Shown piece by piece: positions 7,714-14,932 of a stretch of 22,319 bases of DNA. Made by a program: the position numbers and the translations under genes. This stretch comes from UBA993 sp964389365 (GTDB taxonomy: Bacteria > Bacillota > Dethiobacteria > DTU022), in contig CAYMDO010000031.1 of assembly GCA_964389365.1 (NCBI GenBank), positions 1-22,319 of the forward strand, in the 5' to 3' direction. The notes under the pieces are model-generated. The model saw nothing but the letters and a program-made list of their open reading frames with translations, had not been told where the DNA came from and ran no database searches. Every line of letters starts with the position of its first letter. Position 1 is the stretch's first letter.

Positions 7714-8817
7714 TTATTTTTTTGCCGCGCTGTGCTTTTGCCAGGCATGCAGCACCAAAGCTACGGCGATTACGCCATAGGCAACAAAAACCCTGAAAAA
7801 CTCACCGATCTGCGCATCGCCCAACAGGTTTCTTCCGGCAGTAGGAGAAATGATAAAGAGGGTATGAAAAAGAAAAGTACCCAGAAGGACCTGCCAGATA
7901 TTCGCCTTGGCTACCGATGCTCCGCCGATCAACAATGCCGCCACAGCAAAAAGCCCTACCTGCACGTGGCTGCCATAGGTATTTAAGGTGCCGATATTCT
8001 GGAGCCAGATAATCTGCCCCCAGGCGGCCAGTACTGTTGAAATGATAATGGCAATGATCCTTACTTTATCTACATTAATACCCGAAACGGCTGCGATTTC
8101 CATATTCTGACCGACAGCCCGGATATCCTGTCCCATTTTAGTTTTCATAAAGAAAGTGAGCAAAATGCAAAAAAGGGCCACTGCGACCAGGGTCGATACC
8201 GGTATGGAAATACCGGGGAAATCGCTGATTTTAACGATATCATCCAGCGCATACCGGACCCCGGCAAGGTCCACCGTATTGCGAACGCCTACGCCGGTTG
8301 ACAAGATCAACTTTTCATTGCGCATTGGAATAATTGAGCCAACAAAAACCAAAAAGAAAAGCTGCCAGACATAGATGGCAAAAAAGCCGAAGATCATGCT
8401 GGTGATCATCTCTTTGCCTTTGGCCCGGTTGAGCAGTTTGCCAGTCAGGTAACCGAATACAACGGCAAAAGGAACGGCAATAAGCGCCGCAACAGTTACC
8501 CCGGCAAAGCCGGCAACTTCGTAGTGCGTAATGATAATTAAACCAATCTGCCCGGCCATAGCTCCCAAAACAATAGCAAAATTCATCCCCATTCCAGCCA
8601 GTACAGGAATGATCAGAGCCAAAACCAACACCGGGTTGCGGGCCATTCGCATAATAATTTCATTGATCAAAAATGCCGGCTGAAGCTCCGCATAATAAGC
8701 CCCGATAATGCAGAGGACCAGAAACAGTATTGGAACGGCAAACTCGGCCAACTTTCGCATTATCGTGTCCGCCAGCTTGCTTGGTCCCGGCTTGATCTCT
8801 TTATGTTCCTGTATCAT
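7714..8817 (-). CDS. ABC transporter permease, sugar/nucleoside (RbsC-like) type, second of pair
   Basis: Integral membrane subunit of the BPD_transp_2 family with about 8-10 hydrophobic helices across 367 residues. The cytoplasmic coupling motif AVGQNMEIAAVSGINVDKVR and a later LLIGGASVAKA segment are typical of RbsC/BmpA-system permeases. An in-frame GTG lies upstream at 8838, inside the previous gene, but the ATG at 8817 has GGGGGAG about 8 nt before it and is preferred. The start is 2 bp past the stop of the first permease. Pairs with that permease to form a heterodimeric channel for the DUF3798 binding protein. Confidence 0.88.
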   Translation of the reverse strand: MIQEHKEIKPGPSKLADTIMRKLAEFAVPILFLVLCIIGAYYAELQPAFLINEIIMRMARNPVLVLALIIPVLAGMGMNFAIVLGAMAGQIGLIIITHYEVAGFAGVTVAALIAVPFAVVFGYLTGKLLNRAKGKEMITSMIFGFFAIYVWQLFFLVFVGSIIPMRNEKLILSTGVGVRNTVDLAGVRYALDDIVKISDFPGISIPVSTLVAVALFCILLTFFMKTKMGQDIRAVGQNMEIAAVSGINVDKVRIIAIIISTVLAAWGQIIWLQNIGTLNTYGSHVQVGLFAVAALLIGGASVAKANIWQVLLGTFLFHTLFIISPTAGRNLLGDAQIGEFFRVFVAYGVIAVALVLHAWQKHSAAKK

Positions 8818-8819
8818 TG

Positions 8820-9863
8820 CTACTCTCCCCCTTCCCACCTGGTCGCCAGTGCGTACAGGATAACCCCGTTACTGACAATCCCGCGGAAGACCTCTGAAAA
8901 ACTGCCCTCAACGAGAACATTAATAACAGGGGGGGCGACCACCAGCAGGGACTGAAATAGAAAAGTTCCGATTATAACGTGTGCGATTGCCGCTTTCTTC
9001 GGCGAAGCGCCGCCAATCAGAATCGCCGCTGCCGCCGGGAATGCCATCATCAGCGGCCCCTGGTAAAGCTGAAGGAAACCGTAGCTCTGGCAGTAGACCA
9101 GAATCCCGATGCAGGCCAACACGGTGGAAAGCACCGTGCCGAGGATGCGCATTTTATCAATATTTATCCCGCAGGAAAGCGCAAACCGTGGGTTACTGCC
9201 GGCTACGTGCATTGCATAGCCTGTCCTGGTTTTGCCGAATAACCAGACCATAATGCAGAGCAGGGCAAAAAAGAGCAGCAAACCGGTTGGTATTTCGATC
9301 TCCCCGATTTTAAAACTGAGAAAATTGTTTAATATTTTATCAAAACTGGAATGAAGCAGTATTGTATTTCTCAAACCAGTGCCGCCATAAGCCCATACCA
9401 TTTCGGGGCTTTTAAAGGGTGCCAGCAGCCAGAAAATACACATGCCGGATACCACTGAAAAACCAACGTATGTTCCGACGATCATCTCCTGCCCTTTGAT
9501 CCGGTTCAGGATAAGGCCGTACAGGCAACCGACTATAATCGCCAGCGGTATGGCAATTGCCAAGGCAGCCGTAAATGATGTTGCCCCTGCCAGTTTGTAT
9601 TCAATGGCAATAACCGCTCCGACCAGCCCGCACATAATCCCGAGGGGCAGGGCCAGGTTTAGCCCGGTTCCGGCCTTAATTGCCGGGATCAGGGCCAGCA
9701 CGAGAACGGCATTCATTCCCACGCGGACCAGGAGGCTTCCGGTAAGCATCGGAATTGACAGGTCAACCAAAGATGCGGCAACCAGGAATAACAATAAAAA
9801 TACCGTAATAATCAGCCTCGGCAAACCAATTTTATTATAAGCCAGATCTAAAATATCTCTCAT
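8820..9863 (-). CDS. ABC transporter permease, sugar/nucleoside (RbsC-like) type, first of pair
   Basis: 347-residue membrane protein of the same permease family as its neighbour. It has multiple hydrophobic helices, the coupling motif VAGSNPRFALSCGINIDKMR, and ILIGGASPKKA near the C-terminus. Its ATG overlaps the ATPase stop in an ATGA junction, which indicates translational coupling. Two different permeases with one double ATPase is the arrangement of BmpA-type nucleoside transporters (NupABC-like), rather than of ribose systems with one permease. Confidence 0.88.
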   Translation of the reverse strand: MRDILDLAYNKIGLPRLIITVFLLLFLVAASLVDLSIPMLTGSLLVRVGMNAVLVLALIPAIKAGTGLNLALPLGIMCGLVGAVIAIEYKLAGATSFTAALAIAIPLAIIVGCLYGLILNRIKGQEMIVGTYVGFSVVSGMCIFWLLAPFKSPEMVWAYGGTGLRNTILLHSSFDKILNNFLSFKIGEIEIPTGLLLFFALLCIMVWLFGKTRTGYAMHVAGSNPRFALSCGINIDKMRILGTVLSTVLACIGILVYCQSYGFLQLYQGPLMMAFPAAAAILIGGASPKKAAIAHVIIGTFLFQSLLVVAPPVINVLVEGSFSEVFRGIVSNGVILYALATRWEGGE

Positions 9864-11458
9864 GCCTGAACTGCCCCCTTATGCTCAAACTTCCCGGCCA
9901 TCATCAGGCCGAAATCAAGGTCCGGTGCCTCGGGCGGAAGAACACCCTCTAAACTCCCTTCATATACGATGGCAATCCGGTCGCATACAGAACGCAGCTC
10001 GGCAAGCTCGCTGGACGTCATAACAATTGTTACGCCCAGATCCCGGTTCAGCTGTAATAACAGGTCAAGAACGATTCGCTTGGCACCGATATCGATGCCT
10101 CTTGTTGGTTCGGAGACAAAAAGGATATCCGGCGAGAGGGTAATTGCCCTGGCAATACAGATTTTCTGCTGGTTCCCCCCGCTTAGCCTTTTCACCAACT
10201 GCTGGGGCCCGACACAGCGGACATCAAGATCCTTAATCATCTTCAGGGTGTGCTCATAAATTTTTGCTTTATCTTCAATCGTCAGCAAAGGCGCAACGCG
10301 CTTGAGAAACTTATTCTGGCTCTGCATCGCGGCAATGATAACATTGTGTTCAATTGACTCCTCCCACAGCAAACCGACGCCGCGCCGATCTTCTGATACA
10401 AAAGCCATGCTTTCCTGCAGCATTAACATGGTATTGCCGAGCGGCAAGGATTTTCCCTGCTTGATCAGGCTCCCGGTGGCGGGAAACATACCCATGATGC
10501 CGTTGGCAACGCCAATTTTACCGTGCCCGGCAAGCCCTCCGATACCCAGGATCTCGCCTTCATAAAGATCGAGGCTAAATTGCTTCACTTTTTCGCCGGG
10601 CATCTCAACCGCTAAATTCCTGATCTCCAAAATCGGCTTGTAAACCGGGGCAGTTTTGCCCCCGGCCGACAGTCTGTTTATCTGACGCCCTACCATCAAC
10701 TCAGCAATTCTTTGAATTGACGCTTCGCCCCTATTTAAGGTAGCGACTACTTCACCGTCCCTCAGCACGGTAATGCGATCACAAAGGCTAACCACTTCAT
10801 CCAGCCGGTGGCTGATAAAAAGGACGCCCAAACCGTCTGCTGCCAATTTGCGGGCCGTATCTAAAAACTGGTCGGCTTCGCTTTCAGTCAGTACAGCGGT
10901 TGGCTCATCAAATACTACAATCTTTGTATTTTCCTTATCAATTTCCCTTGCCACCTCAATAAACTGCATGTAACCGACGGGGAGCCCTCCGACAGGCACT
11001 GTTTCATCAAAAGACATTCCCAGGCGATCCAGGGAAACCCGGGCCTCCCGCCTGTTCCGCTGTCCATCTATCGTTTCCAATTTATTTCCAAATATTTTGC
11101 TGATCACATTTGGTTTAGTCCGTTCCCGGTTGAGCTTGATATTCTCCGCTACCGTAAAGCCGGGGATAAGCATAAATTCCTGGTGAACCATGCCAATGCC
11201 GCAATCCATTGCTTCTGACGGGCAGGTAAAACAGACCTGGCTGCCCTCCAGGATAACATCGCCTTCGAACCCCCCGGTCTGGTGTATGACCGGCATCCCA
11301 AACAGTATATTCATCAAGGTGCTCTTGCCGGCGCCATTTTCACCGACCAGGCCGTGAATTTCGCCTTTATTGATTTCCAGGCAAACATCTTTTAAAACCT
11401 GGTTGCCATAATATGATTTACAAATTTTATCCAGCTTCAAGAGAGCTGCACTTCCCAT
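9860..11458 (-). CDS. ABC transporter ATPase with two nucleotide-binding domains (RbsA/NupA type)
   Basis: 532 residues with two fused ATPase domains that energise the adjacent permeases. Domain 1 has Walker A GENGAGKST (39-47) and Walker B VVFDEPT (181-187), but its signature is LPVGY (159-163) instead of LSxGQ. Domain 2 has a degenerate Walker A (GGLAGHGKIG, about 307-316), an intact signature LSGGNQ (425-430), and FVSEPT (447-452) with Ser449 where Asp is usual. So one composite ATP site is intact and the other is degenerate. The start at 11458 is chosen over 11530 because GGAGGT (11466-11471) lies 7 nt before it. It follows the binding-protein gene after a strong hairpin. Confidence 0.92.
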   Translation of the reverse strand: MGSAALLKLDKICKSYYGNQVLKDVCLEINKGEIHGLVGENGAGKSTLMNILFGMPVIHQTGGFEGDVILEGSQVCFTCPSEAMDCGIGMVHQEFMLIPGFTVAENIKLNRERTKPNVISKIFGNKLETIDGQRNRREARVSLDRLGMSFDETVPVGGLPVGYMQFIEVAREIDKENTKIVVFDEPTAVLTESEADQFLDTARKLAADGLGVLFISHRLDEVVSLCDRITVLRDGEVVATLNRGEASIQRIAELMVGRQINRLSAGGKTAPVYKPILEIRNLAVEMPGEKVKQFSLDLYEGEILGIGGLAGHGKIGVANGIMGMFPATGSLIKQGKSLPLGNTMLMLQESMAFVSEDRRGVGLLWEESIEHNVIIAAMQSQNKFLKRVAPLLTIEDKAKIYEHTLKMIKDLDVRCVGPQQLVKRLSGGNQQKICIARAITLSPDILFVSEPTRGIDIGAKRIVLDLLLQLNRDLGVTIVMTSSELAELRSVCDRIAIVYEGSLEGVLPPEAPDLDFGLMMAGKFEHKGAVQA

Positions 11459-11477
11459 CCAATCTACCTCCAAACTG

Positions 11478-11510
11478 AAACATAGGGTTGCCTGGGGCAA
11501 CCCTATGTTT
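11478..11510 (-). terminator. Intra-operon hairpin between binding protein and ATPase
   Basis: A perfect 15-bp inverted repeat (AAACATAGGGTTGCC paired with its complement) with a 3-nt loop. No T tract follows, so it is probably a partial terminator or an RNase-blocking stem that keeps the lipoprotein mRNA more abundant than the downstream ATPase and permease mRNA, as in other binding-protein operons. Confidence 0.7.
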
Positions 11511-11538
11511 GATAGAACCCTCAAATGCAAACAATAAA

Positions 11539-12684
11539 TTATTGGCCGAAAATGATTGATTCTCCAACGAACATCAGGTAATTGGGCGCAACATCCAGAC
11601 CGTCAAGAACAACCGGACCTTTTGCTGCGGCAGACATGGTTTCGGTAAACTTGCCAAAATCCTGTTTGCCGACTTCACCCTTGGCAAAAAGAATAGCATA
11701 TTCTGCAGAGCCATGAATGATCGCCATGTTGCAGGGCACTTTCCAGGTTGCAAAGCGACCGGCTCCACCGCTTTCGACCACTTTTGCTTCAATCTGCTCG
11801 AGAATGTAAGCTACATCTCCGGCTTTATCTTCGGGAATTTCAATGCCCAATGCGCCCGGATAAGCATGGTAAGGGCTCGGGCAGCACTGCTCGGCATAGA
11901 TTGCCCCGCCGTCGAGGGCTGCTCTGATCAGCGGCTCCTGCATGGCGCAGTTTGTGCTGAAAAAGTTGGTATTAACGCCGTATTTGGCAATCTGGCGGGG
12001 AACATCTTCCAGGATAAACTGCTGTGCCCCCGGAACACCGGCATCGCCGGTTGGGTCCGGTGCTTCTACTTCAACAAACGCAATGCCGCGTTTTTCGCAT
12101 TCTTCACGGAAGATGTCACGTCTCTGGGCTAAGAGCTCATAAGACATGTGGCGCGGGAAAGAGTAGTGAATAAAAGTTTCCGCACCCATTTTTTCCGCCA
12201 GGGCAGCAATAGTTTCGCCCCGGGCCAGATCGTCAGGGTTAATGCAAATATCGGCTGATGATGCGATTACTTCCGGATCTTCGTGGGGAACCCCCGCTAT
12301 GAATAAAATATCATCGCGGCTTTCCTTGATAATGTCGATCGCGGCTTTGGTTCCGGGCACTGCCTGGCAGATTACGATTGCCTTCATAGCCGGATCTGCA
12401 GCCAGGCTGACGATGTTGGCAATGGTTGTTTCCTGTTCATCCATGAACTTGTCGGGGTAGGTCATGTGGATAACAACATCCGAGCCGTACTTTTCAACCA
12501 GCTCGACGGCTGCCATGAACTCTTCCTCACCCTGTGAAACTGTGCCGGTCATGATCCCGATTTTGTAGGCTGCAGGTTCTTCGCCTGCCGGCTCATCGAC
12601 GGCTGCATCGTCACCGGCGCCGCCACAACCGAACACAAACAAGCTGAAAACAATCAGCAGCGCTAAAACTAATAGCTTTTTCAA
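11539..12684 (-). CDS. DUF3798 substrate-binding lipoprotein
   Basis: 381 residues. An N-terminal lysine pair, hydrophobic segment and lipobox VFGC give lipidation at Cys20. An acidic linker follows, and then the periplasmic-binding-like DUF3798 domain beginning YKIGIMTGTVSQGEEE. I recognise the family from that opening and from CINPDDLARGETI. Its ligand is not known to me. The start is TTG, with AAAGGGGG about 7 nt upstream. It heads the transporter operon with the ATPase, two permeases and M20 peptidase. DUF3798 proteins are often left as hypothetical; this context supports an import role with the protein anchored outside the membrane. Confidence 0.85.
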   Translation of the reverse strand: MKKLLVLALLIVFSLFVFGCGGAGDDAAVDEPAGEEPAAYKIGIMTGTVSQGEEEFMAAVELVEKYGSDVVIHMTYPDKFMDEQETTIANIVSLAADPAMKAIVICQAVPGTKAAIDIIKESRDDILFIAGVPHEDPEVIASSADICINPDDLARGETIAALAEKMGAETFIHYSFPRHMSYELLAQRRDIFREECEKRGIAFVEVEAPDPTGDAGVPGAQQFILEDVPRQIAKYGVNTNFFSTNCAMQEPLIRAALDGGAIYAEQCCPSPYHAYPGALGIEIPEDKAGDVAYILEQIEAKVVESGGAGRFATWKVPCNMAIIHGSAEYAILFAKGEVGKQDFGKFTETMSAAAKGPVVLDGLDVAPNYLMFVGESIIFGQ

Positions 12685-12706
12685 TTGTAAACCCCCTTTA
12701 TAATTT

Positions 12707-12740
12707 AAAAGCGGTTTAATAAATTCGCTTTTTATGTCAA
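12707..12740 (-). promoter_or_regulatory. Upstream region of the DUF3798 operon: -35-like box and inverted repeat
   Basis: On the minus strand TTGACA (12735-12740) resembles a -35, but no good -10 lies at 16-18 bp. The place where a -10 would be is covered by an inverted repeat AAAAGCG/CGCTTTT (12707-12713 and 12726-12732). This suggests a promoter that needs an activator or is blocked by a repressor. It is the only candidate found. Confidence 0.3.
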
Positions 12741-12835
12741 TATTCCTTCCTAAGCGGTAAAATTTTCATATTGCTGACATTAGCCGGTGCGGGGCGCTGT
12801 CAAACAATCCTTCCTTCATGCGGCCTTGAAGCAGA

Positions 12836-12863
12836 AAAAGGGGATGCCTTTGACACCCCTTTT
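12836..12863 (-). terminator. Intrinsic terminator of the two-microprotein operon
   Basis: An 8-bp stem AAAAGGGG/CCCCTTTT with a 12-nt loop, ending on the minus strand in CCCCTTTTTCTG. It lies about 80 bp after the stop codon of the second small gene. The stem is symmetrical, and on the plus strand it is followed by ATTTT, so it may work in both directions. Confidence 0.65.
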
Positions 12864-12941
12864 ATTTTACATGTCCGGTTAAAGATCTTAAAGAATTTCA
12901 ATTAAAACACAGCAGGAACCGCAAACATAAACTAACCGATT

Positions 12942-13031
12942 TTATATTTTATTTGGATCACGGATTACCATATACCTGATCGAAAGAGCGACCGCCAGAA
13001 ATATCGCAATAAAAACCACCGCGTTAAGCAT
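12942..13031 (-). CDS. Microprotein A: 29-residue single-helix membrane protein
   Basis: A 29-codon gene starting at ATG 13031 and ending TAA. A textbook AAAGGAGG (13041-13048) sits 9 nt upstream. Residues 2-16 are hydrophobic (VVFIAIFLAVAL), then SIRYMVIRD (17-25) adds positive charge, predicting a single helix with the C-terminus inside the cell. It shares the pattern S-[IV]-R-x-x-x-x-R-D with the gene just upstream, at the same place relative to the helix. It resembles the helix-plus-basic part of FeoB-associated small proteins but lacks their cysteine tail. Function unknown. Confidence 0.65.
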   Translation of the reverse strand: MLNAVVFIAIFLAVALSIRYMVIRDPNKI

Positions 13032-13067
13032 ATGACAGATCCTCCTTTCGCAATATCACAACCGGCG

Positions 13068-13160
13068 CTACCGCTGCCTGTTTTTAAGATCCCTGTGGAT
13101 AAGCAGCCGGACACTGCAGGAAATTAAAAGTATGATACCAATAATTACTATGTACTGCAC
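13068..13160 (-). CDS. Microprotein B: 30-residue single-helix membrane protein
   Basis: A 30-codon gene from GTG 13160 to TAG. A moderate ribosome site (AAGG, 13171-13174) lies 10 nt upstream. Residues 3-15 are hydrophobic (YIVIIGIILLISC), followed by SVRLLIHRD (16-24) and a basic tail. It is the first gene after the consensus promoter at 13235-13263 and 36 bp before microprotein A, which it resembles. There is no upstream in-frame ATG or TTG near the promoter. Function unknown; possibly a small subunit or regulator of a membrane complex. Confidence 0.55.
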   Translation of the reverse strand: MQYIVIIGIILLISCSVRLLIHRDLKNRQR

Positions 13161-13234
13161 AAAAATACCGCCTTCCCGGGATAGAGCCGTTTGCTGATTG
13201 TCATAAATTGATAGCAAGTCACTTTCTTTTGACC

Positions 13235-13263
13235 ATTATAACTAACCGGGAATAGTCTGTCAA
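13235..13263 (-). promoter_or_regulatory. Perfect consensus promoter of the microprotein operon
   Basis: Minus strand: TTGACA (13258-13263), 17-bp spacer, TATAAT (13235-13240). Every position of both hexamers matches the sigma-A consensus. Transcription would begin near 13228, about 68 nt before the GTG of microprotein B, and end at the terminator near 12836, a transcript of about 400 nt. Confidence 0.85.
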
Positions 13264-13328
13264 CAATATTGGCAATTTTTTGACAAGTTATTTTTTTCTC
13301 AAGCACTCGGCGCTCTTTATAAATGTTA

Positions 13329-13357
13329 TTGTCCTGCCAAAACCACTGTGTTATAAT
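13329..13357 (+). promoter_or_regulatory. tRNA-Pro promoter
   Basis: TTGTCC (13329-13334), 17-bp spacer, perfect TATAAT (13352-13357), ending 13 bp before the tRNA. Confidence 0.75.
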
Positions 13358-13370
13358 CAGGCTGCAATAA

Positions 13371-13447
13371 CGGGGCGTAGCGCAGCTTGGTAGCGCGCTT
13401 GGTTCGGGACCAAGAGGCCGGAGGTTCAAATCCTCTCGCTCCGACCA
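13371..13447 (+). tRNA. tRNA-Pro, anticodon CGG
   Basis: Full cloverleaf. The acceptor stem CGGGGCG/CGCTCCG has one G-U pair. The anticodon stem CTTGG/CCAAG encloses loop TTCGGGA, giving anticodon CGG (reads CCG). The T arm is GGAGG-TTCAAAT-CCTCT, and CCA is encoded. It has its own promoter and terminator, so it is a single-gene unit. Confidence 0.95.
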
Positions 13448-13488
13448 GTAAAAGGGCACAGATAGAATCTGTGCCCTTTTACTGTTTT
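13447..13488 (+). terminator. Intrinsic terminator of tRNA-Pro
   Basis: A perfect 17-bp stem (13447-13463 paired with 13467-13483), 3-nt loop, then GTTTT. It begins at the last base of the encoded CCA. Confidence 0.85.
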
Positions 13489-13512
13489 GATACCGGATAC
13501 CTGCAGGGAATC

Positions 13513-13542
13513 TTGGCATACCGGGACAAAATATGTTATAAT
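13513..13542 (+). promoter_or_regulatory. Promoter of the DUF937 gene
   Basis: TTGGCA (13513-13518), 18-bp spacer, perfect TATAAT (13537-13542), about 37 bp upstream of the ATG. Confidence 0.65.
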
Positions 13543-13578
13543 TAATTTGAATTATTAAACTATCAGGGGGGTTTAATC

Positions 13579-14052
13579 ATGGATATCATTAACCTGCTCA
13601 CAGAACAGTTAAGCAACCCGGCAGTGCTTGAGCAGCTGGGAAAATCAGCCGGCGCCGATCAAAATCAGACCCGGCAACTGGCGCAGGTAGCGCTGCCGGC
13701 GTTGATGGGCGCGCTTCAAAAAAATGCAGCCGACCCGGAGGGAGCAAAAGCACTCGATAAGGCACTGGAAAAACATCAGGATGACAAAGTTGACGATATT
13801 TTAGGGTTCTTACAAAACGTCGATACCCTGGACGGGGCTAAAATACTGCGGCATATTTTTGGAGGAAACAAGGATGCCGTGCAGTCAGATCTGGCCCAAA
13901 AGGCAGGCCTGCAGAACAACCAGGCATTGGATCTGTTAACCCAACTGGCACCTTTGGTATTGGGCGCCCTGGGTAATCAGAAAAAACAGGGCGGCCAGGG
14001 CGACCTGACCAGCCTGATCGGCGGCATTTTGGGCAGCCTGTTTAACAGGTAG
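13579..14052 (+). CDS. DUF937 family protein
   Basis: 157-residue, helix-rich soluble protein of the DUF937 family, function unknown. Two similar helical segments can be seen: QLAQVALPALMGALQKN (about 31-47) and LLTQLAPLVLGALGNQ (about 118-133), each with the L-x-P-x-[LV]-[ML]-G-A-L pattern, suggesting an internal repeat. The C-terminus is glycine-rich and ends GGILGSLF, as in relatives. There is no signal peptide. ATG start with AGGGGGG about 8 nt upstream. It is a single-gene unit with its own promoter and a strong terminator. Confidence 0.85.
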   Translation: MDIINLLTEQLSNPAVLEQLGKSAGADQNQTRQLAQVALPALMGALQKNAADPEGAKALDKALEKHQDDKVDDILGFLQNVDTLDGAKILRHIFGGNKDAVQSDLAQKAGLQNNQALDLLTQLAPLVLGALGNQKKQGGQGDLTSLIGGILGSLFNR

Positions 14053-14077
14053 GCAGCCCGGAAGACGGGTAACCATC

Positions 14078-14121
14078 AAGGAAGAGGGAACTACATTGTT
14101 CTAGTTCCCTCTTCCTTATTT
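14078..14121 (+). terminator. Intrinsic terminator between convergent genes
   Basis: A perfect 16-bp stem (14078-14093 with 14102-14117), 8-nt loop, followed by ATTTT on the plus strand. The same stem may also end transcription from the convergent TspO-like gene. Confidence 0.85.
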
Positions 14122-14130
14122 TGCATCCGA

Positions 14131-14904
14131 TCATAAAAGCATATTTTTTTGACGGGCAGCGAACCAGCCAAGGAAGATAAGAATGGCAGCTGCTGCCAGC
14201 CAGGCAAAGACGGCCAGAATAAGAGGGCCTGAAATATGCCTGACCCCTATCCCGAACAGCGCCCAGACAAAGACTGCGGCAAAAATATAATCCTTCCGCA
14301 GGTAAAAAACCGCCAGCGCGATCAGGCCGGCAAAAATAACCGCCAGCATGGTGAAAATAACCGCACCTGTGCCCGTGCCGAGCCAGCCAATACTATAAAG
14401 CAGGACGTTAAAGTTTACGATTGTTGCCGCGGTTATCCATCCCAGGTAGAGACTGAAAGAATATTTTACTATGACCCGGTCGTAGATTGTTTTCTCGGCA
14501 GTTACCGCCCCTATCCTCAGGTAGATCACGATCAGGGTGGCCAGCAGCATCAGGATCAGGATCATTGACCATCCAACTTTCTGGTAATGCCAGGCGAAAA
14601 GCCAGAGAATATTAAAAAGTGAGCTGACGGCAAATAGGATGCCTACAGCTTTTACAAGGGGGTGCTCGCGAGAAGCAGGGATCGCCTGGTAGATGACAAA
14701 AGCAAGCAAAAACAGGTAAATCAAACCCCAAATTGAGAATACATAAGCAGCCGGGGTAATCAGAACCGGGTAAATCCCGGAAAGATCGCCCTGGGTCAGG
14801 CCGTTAAAAGGTATGGCATTAGACAAAAAGTTAATAAACAAAACCAAAACATAGGCACCGATATTGACATAAGCCCTGATAGCGCTGCGAATCAAATTAA
14901 TCAC
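14131..14904 (-). CDS. TspO/MBR-like (tryptophan-rich sensory protein family) membrane protein
   Basis: About 257 residues with roughly seven hydrophobic helices. The segment TPAAYVFSIWGLIYL and the Trp-rich NILWLFAWHYQKVGW followed by YSFSLYLGWI match the longer bacterial relatives of TspO annotated as tryptophan-rich sensory proteins. TspO proteins bind porphyrins and other hydrophobic ligands; the role here is not known. Start uncertain: the listed GTG (14904) touches GGGAGA with no spacing, whereas an in-frame TTG at 14895 would have a spacing of about 9 nt and may be the true start. It is about 28 bp downstream of lysA and could be the last gene of the DAP operon. Confidence 0.75.
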   Translation of the reverse strand: MINLIRSAIRAYVNIGAYVLVLFINFLSNAIPFNGLTQGDLSGIYPVLITPAAYVFSIWGLIYLFLLAFVIYQAIPASREHPLVKAVGILFAVSSLFNILWLFAWHYQKVGWSMILILMLLATLIVIYLRIGAVTAEKTIYDRVIVKYSFSLYLGWITAATIVNFNVLLYSIGWLGTGTGAVIFTMLAVIFAGLIALAVFYLRKDYIFAAVFVWALFGIGVRHISGPLILAVFAWLAAAAILIFLGWFAARQKNMLL

Positions 14905-14932
14905 TCTCCCATAGAATGACAGCTTGGTTGAA

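Noticed and set aside
13148..13519. 123-codon minus-strand reading frame across the tRNA-Pro gene
   Set aside because: It is the antisense of the tRNA and its terminator. The encoded EDLNLRPLGPEPSALPSCATPR is the well-known false product of antisense tRNA genes.
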